DNA from: Monodelphis domestica
Lineage: Eukaryota > Chordata > Mammalia > Didelphimorphia > Didelphidae
Assembly: GCF_027887165.1 (NCBI RefSeq)
Contig: NC_077228.1
Coordinates: forward strand, 104,579,660-104,643,659
Length of the DNA: 64,000 nucleotides
Reading direction: 5' to 3'
Of the stretch, positions 23,801-38,600 are shown piece after piece; within the stretch, counting starts at the first letter, position 1; each line of letters begins with the position of its first letter. The notes under the pieces were generated by a model. That model was not told where the DNA came from and did not search any database. It saw only the letters and a list, made by a program, of their open reading frames with translations. The translations under genes were made by a program, and so were the position numbers.

Positions 23801-26800
23801 TGAAGTCACAAAGAGTCGGACAGGACTGAACCCATCCAACAACAATAACAAGAACTGTTTCAATAGTTGGTCCGGTTGGAAACCAGAGTAGCTTACTAGG
23901 GCCAGAGAAGTGAGTGGGAGGTGAGAGGGTGGATCCTTTTCTAGGAATTTAACTGGGAAAAGGAGGAGAGTTATATAGCCTGATAGCCTGAGAAAGTACA
24001 AATGAACATTTCAGGGGGTACCATAGGGCCAAAAGACAAAGAAGAACTGAAAATGAATCTGGAGATGATTGGGAAAAAGATGAACTCAAAGGCATGAGAG
24101 GAGAGGGCCACTTTGGTACAGAAAAGGGGATACATAAAGGGCTTTTGAGGTCTAGAGTAGGGAGAAATGGAAGCCTGGAGAGGAGTACGTTTGGAGCAGC
24201 CAATCTGGGGCATAGGATAAAGAGTGAATTAGAAGCTAACTGGATTACTCTGATCTAGTTCTCCTTCCCCTATCATGATCTCCTATGCTCTCCATCTGTT
24301 AAAGCCCCATGTTTCTTTTAAGACCCACACAACCTTCCTTGACATTCCCCTCCTTCCTTCCTCCAGAGGAAGGTGATCTCCCTCCTTAAATTTCTTATAG
24401 CACTTTGCTTAGTCCTTCCTTGGCCTTGTCATTTAGCATTGTTATTTGTGTGCCTGTCTTTTTACATTTTTAGACAGGAAGCTCATTGGGGGGGCAGGGG
24501 TCTCTGGGAAAGTCACCTTGGTATCTGGGGTACCCCCCACAATGCCTTGCATGGCACTAAATAACTATCTGGTTAATCAAATTGATTCCATCAGCTCTTG
24601 AGACCTACATCTTTGTGTTTCTTAGACATGACATTTTTGTGATATATTTTCTGGGAGTGTCCCATTATTATTTAGTTTTCATCTCTTTAGTTTTTAGTTC
24701 TCTTCCATTGCTAGGCTTTATACTCTTCTCCAGCCTCCAAACCCCAAACTCTCCTGGGTCAGAGGGATTAGAACATGTTTTTGTACAAATACCAAAGCCT
24801 TTTCGATGAACAATTGAGGCTCAGAATAAATTCACATGTAAGTGACCCAAGTTTAAATCCTGGCAGCCCTCCACCCCCAAGTAAAAATATACACTTTGCT
24901 AGTTATAAAATAGTTTTTTTTTTCAGCAGCAGGGTCCTTTCTTTCAGGATACTGATGCTTGAATGATATTTACAGGAATTGGAACAAGAGAAAAAGCCTT
25001 TAGTGTTGGAGCACTCACTGAGTATGGTTGTCATGGTGGCTCTGCTCACACTCTTAGCTTGGGCCTGAACCCACCTGTCTAGCCGAAGCTGGCATACGAT
25101 GCCCAGGATATCTACTTCCCCTCGAGCCTTCAGCTGTTGGCAGCCAATCCGTGTGGCAATGAAGCAGCCAGTTCGGCCAATTCCAGCACTGGAGATAAAG
25201 CAAAGGGGCCCAAGTGGGGTATATCATCAGGAGACAAGAGTATGTAGAAGACAGCTGGCCCCAGGAGCCCAGTTCTAGGCTGGTGGGGATGGAAATTGGT
25301 GGTACTCTTTTGAGAGTTGGGGCAGAAATGAATGCTGGGAAGACCACCTCTAGGCATATGCTGGCCAAAGGACATCTTATCTAGGAAAAGGGCAGAGGAG
25401 TGATTATTACAGGAGTCAAGAACTATGGGACAGGGGCAGCTGGGTGGCTCAATAGATAGAGAGCCAGATCTGGAGACAGGAGGTCTCAAGTTCAAATGTA
25501 ACCTCAGACACTTCCTAACTGTGACCCTGGGCAAGTCACTTAACTCCCATTGCCTAATTCTTACCACTCTTCTGCCTTAGAACTGACATTTGGTATAATT
25601 ACTAAAATAAAAGGTAGGGGTTTAAAAGAAATAACCACAAAAATGAAGAGATAATTGGGAAGCAATTACTAGCGATTCAGCCATCCAAACCTATCAAAAG
25701 CCATAGAGCACACAATCTTGCTGCTATTTTTAACAAATTCCATCTGCTTGGGAATTACTTGTAGCCGCCATGATGCCCCTTCTACCCCTCAGTCCTTTTT
25801 ATATAACCTTCCTCTTCTCTAATCATCTGCCAGCCCAATCAAAATCTCCCATCTTTCTTTTTTTCTGCTTCACCATTTCTTCATTCATCTGCGTTTCCTT
25901 GAAAAGAAAAGCATTGTTGAATAGGGTGCTGGACCCCAAGGCAGGGTTCAAAGTCTGCCTGTAATAGTGTAACCACAGGCAAGTCATTCAACCAGAAAGC
26001 TCTGTCTAGGTGAATGTCAGGCAGTCAGATTTCCAGCCCCTCTAGCCCTGTCTCCCTGAGATGCCTCCTCCATCCATCTCAGCTTCACTTACTTCACTCT
26101 TCCTTTTTCTCCCACCTCTACTGAGGAGTCCATTCGTTCTCTTCTCAGCTTTGTCCAAACCTCCTCTCCTTCAGGAAGCTTTCTTGGATCTCCTATCTAG
26201 GAGCTCCCTTTTCTCTCCCCCTAGAACAGGAGCTCCTTGAGGATGGAGACCATGTCCCTTTAAACCTCCCTTCAGGACCTAGGTCAGTGCTCTATGCCCA
26301 GAGTCAGAGCAGGCCAGCTGGGAATAAAAGAGGCTAGCATTTAGTAACTGTTTTCAGTTTTTCAAAGCATTTCATCTATATTATCTCATTGAGCCTTAAA
26401 ACAAGGTGCTTGTATTCCCACTTTTCAGATGAGGGAACTGAGGCTGTGCCTGTGGCCATACTGATTGTATCTAAAGGTAGATTTGAATTCAAGCCTTCCT
26501 AATTCCAAGTACAGTACTCTGTTCCCTTTGCCCTCTGACTGCTTGACTGACCTAGAGCAGTGTTGGCGAACCTATCACAAGTTCGAGTGCCCAAAGGGCA
26601 AATGTCAGTGAGGTGAGCCCCCACATTACTGGAGAGCTGAGGGGGAAAGTGCTTGCTTTTGGCTGGCTGGACTGGCAGGCCAGCCATGTAAAAAATGTCC
26701 TTGGGTGCTGGGAAGAGGGGGAACAGAGCAGTAACCCGAGTGCCAGCTCTGCATACGTGCCATGGCTTCGCCAACAAGGTTCTAGTTCCCTCAGTTCAAG

Positions 26801-29598
26801 GCCATCTTAGCCTCATTTGCACAGGTCTGGGCAATAAGGCCCAATAGTACACCAAAGGTATATTGTGAGAGTGTCTTTGTATACCCATTTAGCTCAGGGA
26901 TTTGGGGTAGCCCGAGGAGGGTTGTGGGAAGAGGGGTGGGATACAAACCTGCAATGAACCACAATAGGCCCGGAGCTGACTGCTGTGTCTGGGCTCTCCT
27001 CCACCTCAGCCACCAGGCGTAAGAGGGGCCCAGCTGACTCCGGGGTCTGGTGATCAGGCCAGGCAGAGAAGAGGATGTGCTTTATTGAGCGACACTCCTC
27101 CTGGTACTAAGAGATGGGTAAAGAGATGAGAGGAGCTGGAGGTGCAGTTCCTTGGATCATGGCGTTCACCTAGACAATTCAGTTCACCATTTATGCATGA
27201 AGTATGCACTGTAAATCTAAACCCAAAGGTGGGACCAGTGTCTGCCCTCAAGGAGCTTCCATTGTCTTGGGGCGTTAACACTGGGAAGTATGCTTAGGTT
27301 CATTTCCTTAGGGAGAGAGCACTACCCTTTAGGGAGGTCAGGAAAGACTCCCCTGAGTTGTTTGAGTCAAAAAGAACTAAAAATCCTAAAAGGAAGAGAG
27401 GAGGAGGGGGAATAGACCCAAGGACTTTGGGTAATGAGCCAATCCTCGTTGTTACTCTGAAAAATGTAGGGGACAAGAGATGGGTAAGATCACCTTTCCT
27501 CCTGCCTTTAATGTCCTTTTCTTTCCCTCCATAAAATTGCTAGAGATTGGGGTAGGAGTTTAGGAATTGAGAGAGCATAGACCAATGGCCCAGGAGACCT
27601 CCTTTTGAGTCCTTGGGATAAGAATTTGGACAAATCACTTTGTCTCCTGGACTTCAACCTTCTGATCCATGGGAAAATATGGATGATAACACCCTTTCCC
27701 TTCCACCTTCCTTACCTCTCCTGATTGCTGTGAGGATGAAATAGATGTGAATACACAGGGAAAAGCATGATACACTATTTGGGATCTAGGCTCATCAGTG
27801 GATCAATCTAGTCTTTTGTTGTTGTTGTTGAGTTGTGCCTGACTCTTTGTGGTTTTCCATTCCTTCTCCAGCTTGTTTTACAGCTGGGAAAATGGAGGCA
27901 AACAGGGTAAAGTGACCTTCCTAGGATCACATAGCTAATAAGTGCTTGAAGCCGTATTTCAACTCAGGTCCTTCTGACTCTAGGCCTAGTACTCTATCCA
28001 CTGAGCCACTTGGATGCTCCAATTAATTCTTCAAAAATTTTGATTTAAACCCTTACCTTCCATCTTAGAATCAATACTATGTATTGGTTCCAAAGAAGAA
28101 GAGTGGTAAGAGCTAGGCAATGGGGGTTAAGTGACTTGCCCAGGGTCACACAGGTAGGAAGCATCTGAAGTCAGATTTGAACCCAGGATCCCCCATTTCT
28201 AGGTCTGGCTCTCTATCTACTGAGACACCTAGAATTCGCTCCAATCAAGTCTTTATTGAGTACCTACTGTTTACTATGCACTATGCTAAGCCTTAGGAAT
28301 AGACAATGATGAAACTTTTAAAGAGCTTACATTTTATCAGGGAAAGAACAGGTATACCTATAAGTACATACAACATACATACAAAGTAAATACAAGGTGA
28401 TTTCAGGGCACTGAAGAGACTGGGTGGGCACCAGGAAAAGTCTTACATAGGAAGTGGTACTTGAGCATGTAGAGGGATTCTAAGATATAGAGAGTGTGGG
28501 GGAAGAGAATGGGTATAGAGACTCAGTGGAATGTTATGTGAGAACAGAAAGAAGGCCAGTCTTCCAGGCTAGACTATAGAGTAAGAAGGGCAGTAAATTG
28601 TCACGAGGCTAGATAGATCAGTTGGAGTCAGGTTGCAAAAGGTTTTACATGCCCATCAAATGAGCGTGTGTTAGATCTGATTGGTTTCAACTCCATGGAA
28701 AAAGGTGAGGTCATTTCCCCCCTCAAGCCCGCACACTTTTCCAGCTTCCCTTTGTGAGTTGTCTTTCCCCATTAGATTGTAAGTTCCTTGAGGGTAGGGA
28801 CTGTTTTTCTTTTTCTTGCTTAGCAAAAAGTAGCTGCTTATTAAACATTGATTGAATTGAATTGTAGTGAGACTAATAATACTTAACATTAATGAAGCAC
28901 TTTGAATTTTCCAAAGATCTTTACACACAGGATCTTATTTGATCTTCAAAACAACCCTGAAAGTTTAAATGCTGTTCTTATTCCCACTTTACCGATGAGG
29001 AAATTGTGAGAGTTCAAAGGTCTAGACTAGTAAGTGTCAGAGTTTAGATCATCTTAACTCCAAGTCTACACTCTAGCCACAACACCATCTAGAATTAAGA
29101 GGGAGTCATTGGAACTTATTGCATGGGACAGAGAAATATCCTTTAGGAAAATCACTTTGGCAGTTATGTATAGATTGGAGAGGGGAAGAGCTTGAGCAAA
29201 GAGACCAATTAGGAAACAAAGTCTAAGCAAGGGGAAGCCATGTGAGTGGAGAACAGTGACAGATTCAAGAAACATCATGGCGGCTAACTCAACAAGACTT
29301 GGGAATAGATTGGTTCTATGGGGTGAGATGCCGAGGATGATTTAGAAGTTGAAAACCTGGATGACTGGAAGGTTAGTTGGCACCCTTGTTAGAAGATGAG
29401 GGGGAAAGTTAAATCATAATTTTAGGACTGGAAAGAACCTAAAAGATCAAATAGTCAAAGTCCTTTGTTTTATCAATGCAGATACTGAGGCCCAGAGAAG
29501 GTAAGAAAGCTCAGTATCACAAAAATAATTGCCACAACTGGGATTTGAAATCAGCTCAAATCCAAGTACATCAATTGCAGAATGTTGAACAAACATTC

Positions 29599-29632
<34 letters not shown>

Positions 29633-32600
29633 TCTTTTCAAAGCATTTTTATAATACACATTCCATCTCTTGTTCTTCCAATTCTTTGTGACAGCATGGA
29701 TCTTAGTCTATCCTCTCCTCTCAATACATCTTGATACCAGAATACACATGCTCCAGTTGCCACGAATTACACTCCCATCCAGGGGTTCAGTCCACTGTTT
29801 CTCCTTGAGTGTTCTCTTTTCCTATGCAGAGACCACTAGGGGTTCCTAACTGTGGCAAGCAGATATTTATATCTGCCAGGGCTTGGTCATCATCATTCCC
29901 ACAGAATATTCTATCTGTATCAAGGCTAGTACCCAGAACCTGCAAAAGCTCTGGCCTTAGAATGGATTCCCTATGTACCCATTATGGAATCAGTTCTAAG
30001 GATCTGCACTTGGACACCCTCCCTCTCTTATACACAGTGAACACGGAATTGACTCTGTTTCCCCTAGGATTTTCTTTCTTTCTCATACTTACTCCTTAGT
30101 ATTCCACACCTGCTCTACACACAGCAAGTATCCTATACTCGGTTTAATCTCTCTCCCCATGCAATAACCTTTCTACCTTCCAGCACAATATGCATACAGG
30201 GACCTCTCTCCACCCCATCAAATCATGCTTGAGCATCAGCAGCATTAGCAGAAGCTCCTGATAACCTATGAGGATACTTAACAATTGTGGACTGTTGCAT
30301 GTAATTGGCATCTTCCTTGTACAGCAAGCAGCCAAAAACCTTAACAATTATGACACATTATGGATAAGCCACAATTCTATTGATGATCATCATGTGATCT
30401 GTTTATTGGCTACAAATCATGGAACATCACCTTTCAGAAGAATCCCAATTTCAGATGACCCAAAGGACAATGGAAAGATTCCCACTGGGTATGAGATTGC
30501 TGCTGCTCATTACCAGCAATCATTTGTTTGAGATGAATGGAATACAGGTATTCTTTCCACATCACAGGAGGAGGGAAAATGCTTGTGGCACCCTGGGATC
30601 TGGAAAACCCAAGTAAAATGCTTTGGCCCTCCCTTCGTACCAAAGAAGTTTGAATTTCCCCTTTTTCTTTTATGGAGTGTTTACAGTACTTTGTTGTAAA
30701 ATTTGAATTAAGTATTTGGTCATAGGCTGTGTGTAGGTCAGTGTTAACATTTCTAGCTTTTGCATGTGTCTGCTGGCTGTCACATGTCACCTGCAGCTTC
30801 TGTAGAACTCCCCCCCAAATTCCCTCTTAAATTCTTATGCTGACCTGTGATATAGTGAAACTGTATTTGAAAAACTGTGATGTGGAAGGTTGTCATTGAG
30901 GGGATGCATGCCTGGCAGAAAAGGTGAGCCAGTCATGGTGAAAATGAGTAATGACAGGCAGATCACCTGAGTACTACACTGGTACCTATCCATAAAGGCC
31001 AGACAAAGGCTTCCTCTACTTGGAATGGATCCTCTATGAAGGAGGACTTAAGGAAAGACAGACGTCACACAGGACAAGGACAAACTGATGGGTTGTGATC
31101 TGAACCAGTCCTCATGGATAAGATCATGGATTTACCAAACACTGAAGTAGAGGTGAGACTGGAGACTGTTCCCAGAAGATGGGAACAGTGTCCATTCTCT
31201 CTCTTGTGCCTTAGATACACAGTATAGAGTTCTGCCAACTATGGGCTCAACAAATTCTCGTTGGATCTGGGACCTGATGAAGGAGTTGAGGAGTGCTACT
31301 TGATTCAAAACAGTTACTGGAAAAGGCTATGGAGGAAGATGGTGACCATCAATTGCAGAATGTTGAACAAATGAGGGTACCTAACTGGAATAGAATGCTA
31401 TGTCACCATGAGAAATGATGTGGGTTCAGAGAAACCCAGGAAGACTTGTATGAATTGATGAAAAGTGAAGTGAACAGAATCATGAAAATGACATACAACA
31501 ACAACAACTTTCAGAGAGTTGAAAATTCTGATCAGGAGGCACAGCTGGGTGACTCAGTGGATGGAGAGCCATACCTAGAGACAGGAGATCCTTGGTTCAG
31601 ATTTGGTCTCAGACACCTCCTGGCAGGGTGGCCCTGGGCAAGTCACTTAATCTCCATTGCCTAGCCCTTATAGCTCTTCTGCCTTAGAACCATACACAGT
31701 GATTCTAAGATGGAAGGTAAGGGTTTAAAAAAAAAGAGAGAATTCTGATCAATGGGATGGCTAACTATTATTCCAGAGGACCAATGATGAAACACTTTAT
31801 CCACTTCCTGAGAGAGAGCTCACAGATGCAAAATGAATGATGAGACATACATTTTGGACTTGAGGAAGAAAACACTAGAAAGACCCTGTATCCTATGGAG
31901 GAGAAGGTCTATTTCTTTTCAGGCTGTACAGGTACTTTATAGGGAGGGGGTTTCAGCTAAGGGCTTTCTATCTCTAAGGAGTGATTTGTATACCTGAATA
32001 GTAAGGTGCCGGACAATATATTCTGGGCGTTCATTCACTTCCTGGACCCGTATCTGGAACGGCCCATAGGTTTCCTCCTCTGTAGGCCAATAGTGAACAC
32101 ATTTCTAGATGGAAGGGAGAGGGGAGTCAGAGAGGGAGGCAGTTCTGTCAGCAAGATACAGGGGATTCTCCAAACAGGAACAGTCTCTTCAGGGGATGAA
32201 AAATAGGGAGTTTATGCTGTAGAAGTTATTGGGTGAGCATCATGGACCAGGTCTGCCATGAGGAATGAGTAGCTGGGAGAAACTTTTACCCCAAAGTGGC
32301 CGTCCCTATTTTGTAAAAGGTGGGGATGGGAGGGAAAGAGAAGGGAAACAGAGAAAAGATCCTGCCATATTCTAGCTGGAGAGAGAGAGAGATGCAGATT
32401 TTCCAGGGCTCTTCTGTGGTTAGAAGACTGTTTCCCAGGGATGGGCCATGATTATTTCCCTGAGCTACTGGCTGCCTCTGCTCCATCCTAGTGGGATGGA
32501 TTTGTCATCCTTCCTTGGTCTGCCTCTTCCGAATTGCTCTTGTGCCTGTTACAATCTGGTCCTCAAGAGTGGCATTTCTGGGGAAAGCTGCCACCTACCT

Positions 32601-35600
32601 CTTTGCCCTCTCGAAGTTGGGTGAGCATGATAATGAGAGATACTTCTTCTTGCCACACCATTTCCCAGAAGTCAGACACAGTATTAGGCATGGGGCCCTG
32701 GGTTGCAATGTAAACTTTCTCACGACCATCATAGCCCTGGGGAGATGGAGAAAAGTTGGAATTGAGAACCTCAGGGAACCTCTCGGAACTCCTTCTCCCT
32801 GGACCTTAGACACCCTGACATTAGGCTGCAGCCCCTTTACATAAAAGTGCCAGAGCTTTTGACAGACACCCACACCCACACCCCCTCTCACAATTTACAT
32901 GACATTTGCATATTTTAACTTTGCTGTATTTTATGTATTAAGCATCAAAATGCAGAACAAAGTCTTCAAGTTACCCCTTTTCCCTCCAAATTCAACCTTC
33001 CTCCTCTCTCCTCCTCCCACACCATCAATTACTGAGTGAATAAGCATTCCTTAAGCACCTACTATGTGCCAGATATGTGCCAGATGACACAGGGGAATAG
33101 GTGGCACAGTGGGATAGAGCATGAGCCTGGAGTCAGGAAGACCTGAGTTTAAATTTGGCCTCAGACTTTGGGCAAGCCACTTAACCCTCTTGGCCTCAGT
33201 TTCCTCATCTGTCAAGTGATTTGGAGAAGGCAATGGTAACCCACTCCAGCATCTTTGCCAAGAAAACTCCAAATGGGGTCACAAAGAGCCAGACACGTCT
33301 GAAATGACTGAACAACAACAAAATGGATCGGATACTGTGCTAAGTGATGGGGCACACAGACAGAAATGAAATAGTCCCTGCCTGCAAGGAGTTTACATTC
33401 TTTCAAGGGAGACAACATGCACAAAAACAAATGAATAAATAAATAAATGAATGGATAGGTAAGCAAATAAAAAAATAAATGCTGACTATACAAAATATGG
33501 GATCATTTGAGGGAGGAAAGCTCCTGCTTAATCTGAGTCTGAGGAAACAAGGGATGATGACAGAGTGCAGAGAAGATGGTCACTGCAAAGACAAGGAGGC
33601 AGGAGATGAAGTGTTTGGTGTAAGGAGGATATCGCTCTGGGATACTTAATTTTCTGTCCTTGGCTATGCTGTTGCCACCCACTACTACTGAATTCCAGAC
33701 CAATGTTCTCTTTTTGCATCTCATGAAACAGGCATCAGGTAGGGTAACACTATGGAAACAGAAATGGCTTGTAGGCAGAAGACCTTAGCTCTGCTATTTA
33801 CTACCTCTGTGACCTTGGCCAAGCCACCTTTCTGAGCCCATGTTTCCTAAACGGGCATGGATGAGAAGAGCTACCAGAAGCAGATGCCATCAAATCATCT
33901 AGGTCACAGGGACACAGAATTAGAGCTAGAAGGGACCTCAGGGGCCATCTAATCCAGACCTTTCCTTCTACCTTGAAGAAAACAGAAGCCCCAAATGACA
34001 AAGTGATGTGGCAAAGCCCACCCAAGAAGTAAGTTGGTACAATTAGGATCTGACCTTGTGCTGTCTGTCTCCAGGTCCCACATGCTTTTCAACATATCTG
34101 CGATGGAACCAGGCTTTACTACATGTTGCCTGCATAATCTTGGGCAAGTTTTCTCTCTGGGGTTTATTTTTCTCTTCTGCAAAATGGGGGTGCGATGGGG
34201 CTAATAATCTCTCTTTTTTTAAACCTTTACCTTCTGCCTTAATATCAATTCTTGTTTAAAGACTTACCTTCTGCTTTAATATCAATTCTTTTTTAAACCC
34301 ATACCTTCTTCCTTAATATAAATTCTTTAAACTCTTACCTTCCACCTTAATATCAGCTCTTTTCTGTAAATCCTTACCTTCTGCCTTATTATCAGTTCTT
34401 TTCTTAACCCTTACCCCCTGCCTTAATATAAATTCTTTAAACTCTTACCTTCTGCCTTAATATCAGTTCTTTCTTTAAACCCTTACCTCCTGCCTTAATA
34501 TAAATTCTTTTTTTAACCCTGGTTTTCCATATTAGAACCAATATTATGCATTGGTTCTAAGGCAGAAGAAAGGCAAAGGTTAGACAACTGCAGTTAAGTG
34601 ACTTGCCCAGGGTCACCCAGCTAGGAAGGGTCTGAAGCCAGATTTGAATCCAGGTTTTCTGGAATCTAGGTCTGGTGCTCTATCCACTGTGCCAACCAGC
34701 TGCCCTGACTATATGATCTTTAAGGTGTCTCCCAGGTCTGAATATTATGGATAAGGAGATCTGTTTCTCCTCTAAATTGTCCTGGTCCATTTAAATTTGT
34801 GAACCTCTACAGAAGGGTGCACTGGCTCCTGTGAACCACCAGAGGGCAGCAAGGTTCATGTCCACCCTCGGGATGTGGGGTGTGATGGAGTAAGGTGCCT
34901 TTAGGCACTAGGACTTTCCATGGAGGAAATTTCTAGCCTGATGCCTTGGCTACAAACCATGCCTAGGCAGAGAACCCCCAGAGGCTGAAATCTAAGAACC
35001 TTCTCTTAGTTTCCCTTAGCCACCAACTGGAGGGTTCTCAGCCTCTAGAATCTTTACAGACCCAGGCTTTGAGCCCTTGCGTTGGATGAGATATAGAAGT
35101 CATGGAAAACTGAGGCTTGAGAATGGGGAGTGGCGCCCTTAGGGGCCAAATTGCCAAAGCAATATTTTTTTAGTACCCCTTGCAATGTAGGGGCTCTTAT
35201 CCAATGATATTTAATATTAATTATTAAATTAATGATGATATTAATATATAATTTAAATTAATTATTAATTAATATCCAATAATATTTTAAAGCACTTAGC
35301 ACGATTCCTGGCCCAGAATCCCATCCCTCCCTTTCCCTATAACTACAGGCAGAGAAAAGGAACCCAGCTGGCCACTCAAATGCGAGCTGGTAGTGCAGTC
35401 TAACGTAGGCATGTTCTCCATAGCTTTTGGTACTTTCCCCATGAAGCCCTCCAGAGTCATTAACCCTCAGGAAGCCGAGTGGCTGAATTCGGCAGGCAGG
35501 GTGGGTGTCCTGCCAAGGTTAGGGGGATTCGCTAGTGTGGGTATATAAATGCACATATATACACATAACCTAAATGTATGTTTCAATAACTGTCTGGGCT

Positions 35601-38600
35601 TAAAGACTGGCAAACCTTCTGAGGAATGATCAAATCAACCACAGGGAGGGAGCTGGATAGACAGAAGATTTATATTTGGATTCTGATTAAAATAAACTGG
35701 TAGCAAGGCAGGGAGCACAGTGGATAGAGGGCTGAGTGTGGAGTCAGCAAATTGTCTTTTAGTCATTTTCAGTTGCATCCGACTCTTCTTGACCCCACTT
35801 GGGATTTTCTTGGCCAAGACACTGGGATGGTTTGCTATATCCTTCTCCAGCTCACTTTACAGAGGCAGACAAGGTGAAGTGACTCGCTTAGAGTCACACA
35901 GATATTAAAAGTGTCTGAGGCTGGATTTGAACATGGAAGAGGAATCTTCCCAGAGTTGGCAGGACCTGAGTTCAAATCTAGTTTCTGATACTGATAAACT
36001 ATATGACCATAGGCAAATCACTTAACCTCTATCTGCTTTAGTTTTGTTACCCAAAAATGTCAATAATAGATAATAATCACCCTCATTTCCCAGGGTGATT
36101 GTGAGGATAAAATGAAATATTTGTAAAGAACTTTGCAAAGCTTAAAGCACTATATAAATGATTCTATTATTATAAATGACATCTACAATTTGTTCATGCT
36201 TATTTGTATTCTTTGCACCAAATACTGCTCCCACTTAGAATTGTATTTTTTTAAAAAACTTGATTGGTAATGATTTGATTGTGCTCAACAAGAAAGACTG
36301 CTGGCACTGTATTTGCTGCTTTAGAGTATGTAATGACCCAAAAAATGGCATTTACAAAATCTTGCTTTTGTTTCAGTAACCTGAAATTAATTTCTGAATT
36401 ATATCCAATTGATTATGTTTTTTTAACCCTTATCTTCCATCTTATAATCAATACTGAGTATTTGTCCTAAGACAGAAGAGAAGAAAGGGTTAGGCAATGG
36501 GGGTTAAATGACTTGTCCAGGGTCACACAGCTAGGAAGTGTCTGAGATCCAATTTGAACCCAGAACCTCCCATCTCTAGGTCTGGTTCTCAATCTACTGA
36601 GCCACCCAGCTGTCCCTGATTATAACATCTGATTCAGTTTCTTGGGGTCCCTTGAGATCCTGGGAACCCAAGCTTCTTGGGGGTTGCTTAGACACTAGAT
36701 ATAACCATGGTATCAGTGAATTGAAATGCAGTGGAGACCTTGGGTATTGTGGCATTCAGCTGAAACTATATAATAGACCTAATCTTAGAGTTGGAGGAAG
36801 TTTGAGTTGGGAGACAACTCAGACATTTTCGGTTTCAGCCCAATATTTCCCAAATTATTTGGGCTTGACATAGACTGGCAAAACTCATAACTGTTGGTTT
36901 AGGAAGCCTGCCTTGGTAGATTGTATTTGGAGTGTTGTGTTTGGTTTAGGAGGGATCTTAGAAATATGTAGAGTAACTGGAGGAGAGGAGTTAAGATGGT
37001 AAAGGGTCTCACGTTCATACCCTACAAAGATCAATTAAAGGAATTAAGGATATCTAGACTGGAGAGGCAACTCTGGGGATAAAGCACTGGAACTAGAGTC
37101 AAGAAGACTCACCTTCCTGAGTTCAAATCCAGGCTCAGACACTTACTAGTTGTGTGACCCTGGGCAAGTCACTTAACCCTGTTTGCCACAGTTTCCTCAT
37201 CTATAAAATAACCTGGAGAAGAAAATTGCTAAGAAAACCCCAAATGGGACTCATGAAGAGTCAGCTACAACTGAAGAAGACTCAACAATATCCTGGAGAA
37301 AGGAAAACTAGGAATGGGAGAGTGATACTTGAAGGAGTGACTCCTGGAAGAGGGATGAGATTTGTTTTATTCTGGGTGGAACAGGAATAGATAGAAGATG
37401 CAGAAATTATGTTTGATAGGAGGAAAACTATTAGAATTAGATATCATTGGAATGAGATGCCTTAGGAAGCTCCCACTTTATATATGTGTGTGTATTATAT
37501 ATGCATGCGTATTGTAGTTATGGCAGCTAGATGGCTCAGTAGATACAGTTCTGGACCTGGAATCAGGAAAACCTGAGTTCAAATCTGGATGCAGACACTA
37601 GCTAGTTGACCTTGGGTAAGTCATTTAACCTCAGTTTGCCTTAATCCACTGGAGAAAGAAATGATAAATGACTCCAGTAGAAAAATCCTGGCCATTATGG
37701 CATGCTATGGTCCACAGTGTCATGAAGAGTTGGTCATGGATGAATCAACAACAATAATACACACATGGTCATCATGAATATATTGTATATATTCTGTATA
37801 TCATATATCGATGTATATACACATGTAGTGTAGACTCCTTGTGGCTTTATTGTGGGGTGATTTTTTTCAGATCCCTTACCTTCTGTCTTAGAATCAATAT
37901 AAGCATTGATTCCAAGGTAAGAGGTAGGCAATGGGGGTTAAGTGACTTGCCCAGGGGCACACAGCCAGAAAGTGTCTGAGACCATATTTGAACCCAGATC
38001 CTTCTATATCCAGACCTGACTCTAAATCCATTCTGCCTCCTAGCTGCCCCTTATAGGGTGATTATTTTTTGGCTGTGTGTTGGGCTAGATGGTTTCTGAG
38101 GTCCCTTGCAACCATGAAATAATACTAATACCCCCAGGATAAAAGAGAAAATCAAAATGGAAGAAATCAGGTCTATTTTCAGATTTTAAAAAATCACACA
38201 TAATAAGTATATACACATGTGTTCATATTATCCTTTTAGAACAGTAACCATCACTAGCATCAATGTTTTCTCACACTTCAGGGACCCCCAGGACACAGCT
38301 GGGGAAACTTTGTAACCTCATCATTTTATAGAAGTTGACTTTGTTTCATTTGCTGTCAAATGGAAGAGCTGGATTAGACCAATTAAATGACAAATATTTA
38401 CTAAATGCCTACTATGTGCTATTATGTCAGGCCTAGAAGATAAAAAATGAAAGAGCTATTTTTGTCCTATACTATTTACATTTGATTATAATTGAAATAC
38501 AGTTTATATTCTATCAGATCAGGGGTTCTTAAATTGGGGACCACAGATCCCCAAGGGCTCTTATGAACTTGGTTGGGAAAAATGGACATCTTGATTTTCA

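Noticed and set aside
30268-30531. 87-residue frame as a small gene
   Set aside because: No similarity recognised, no splice or promoter support, and length within chance for this amount of sequence.
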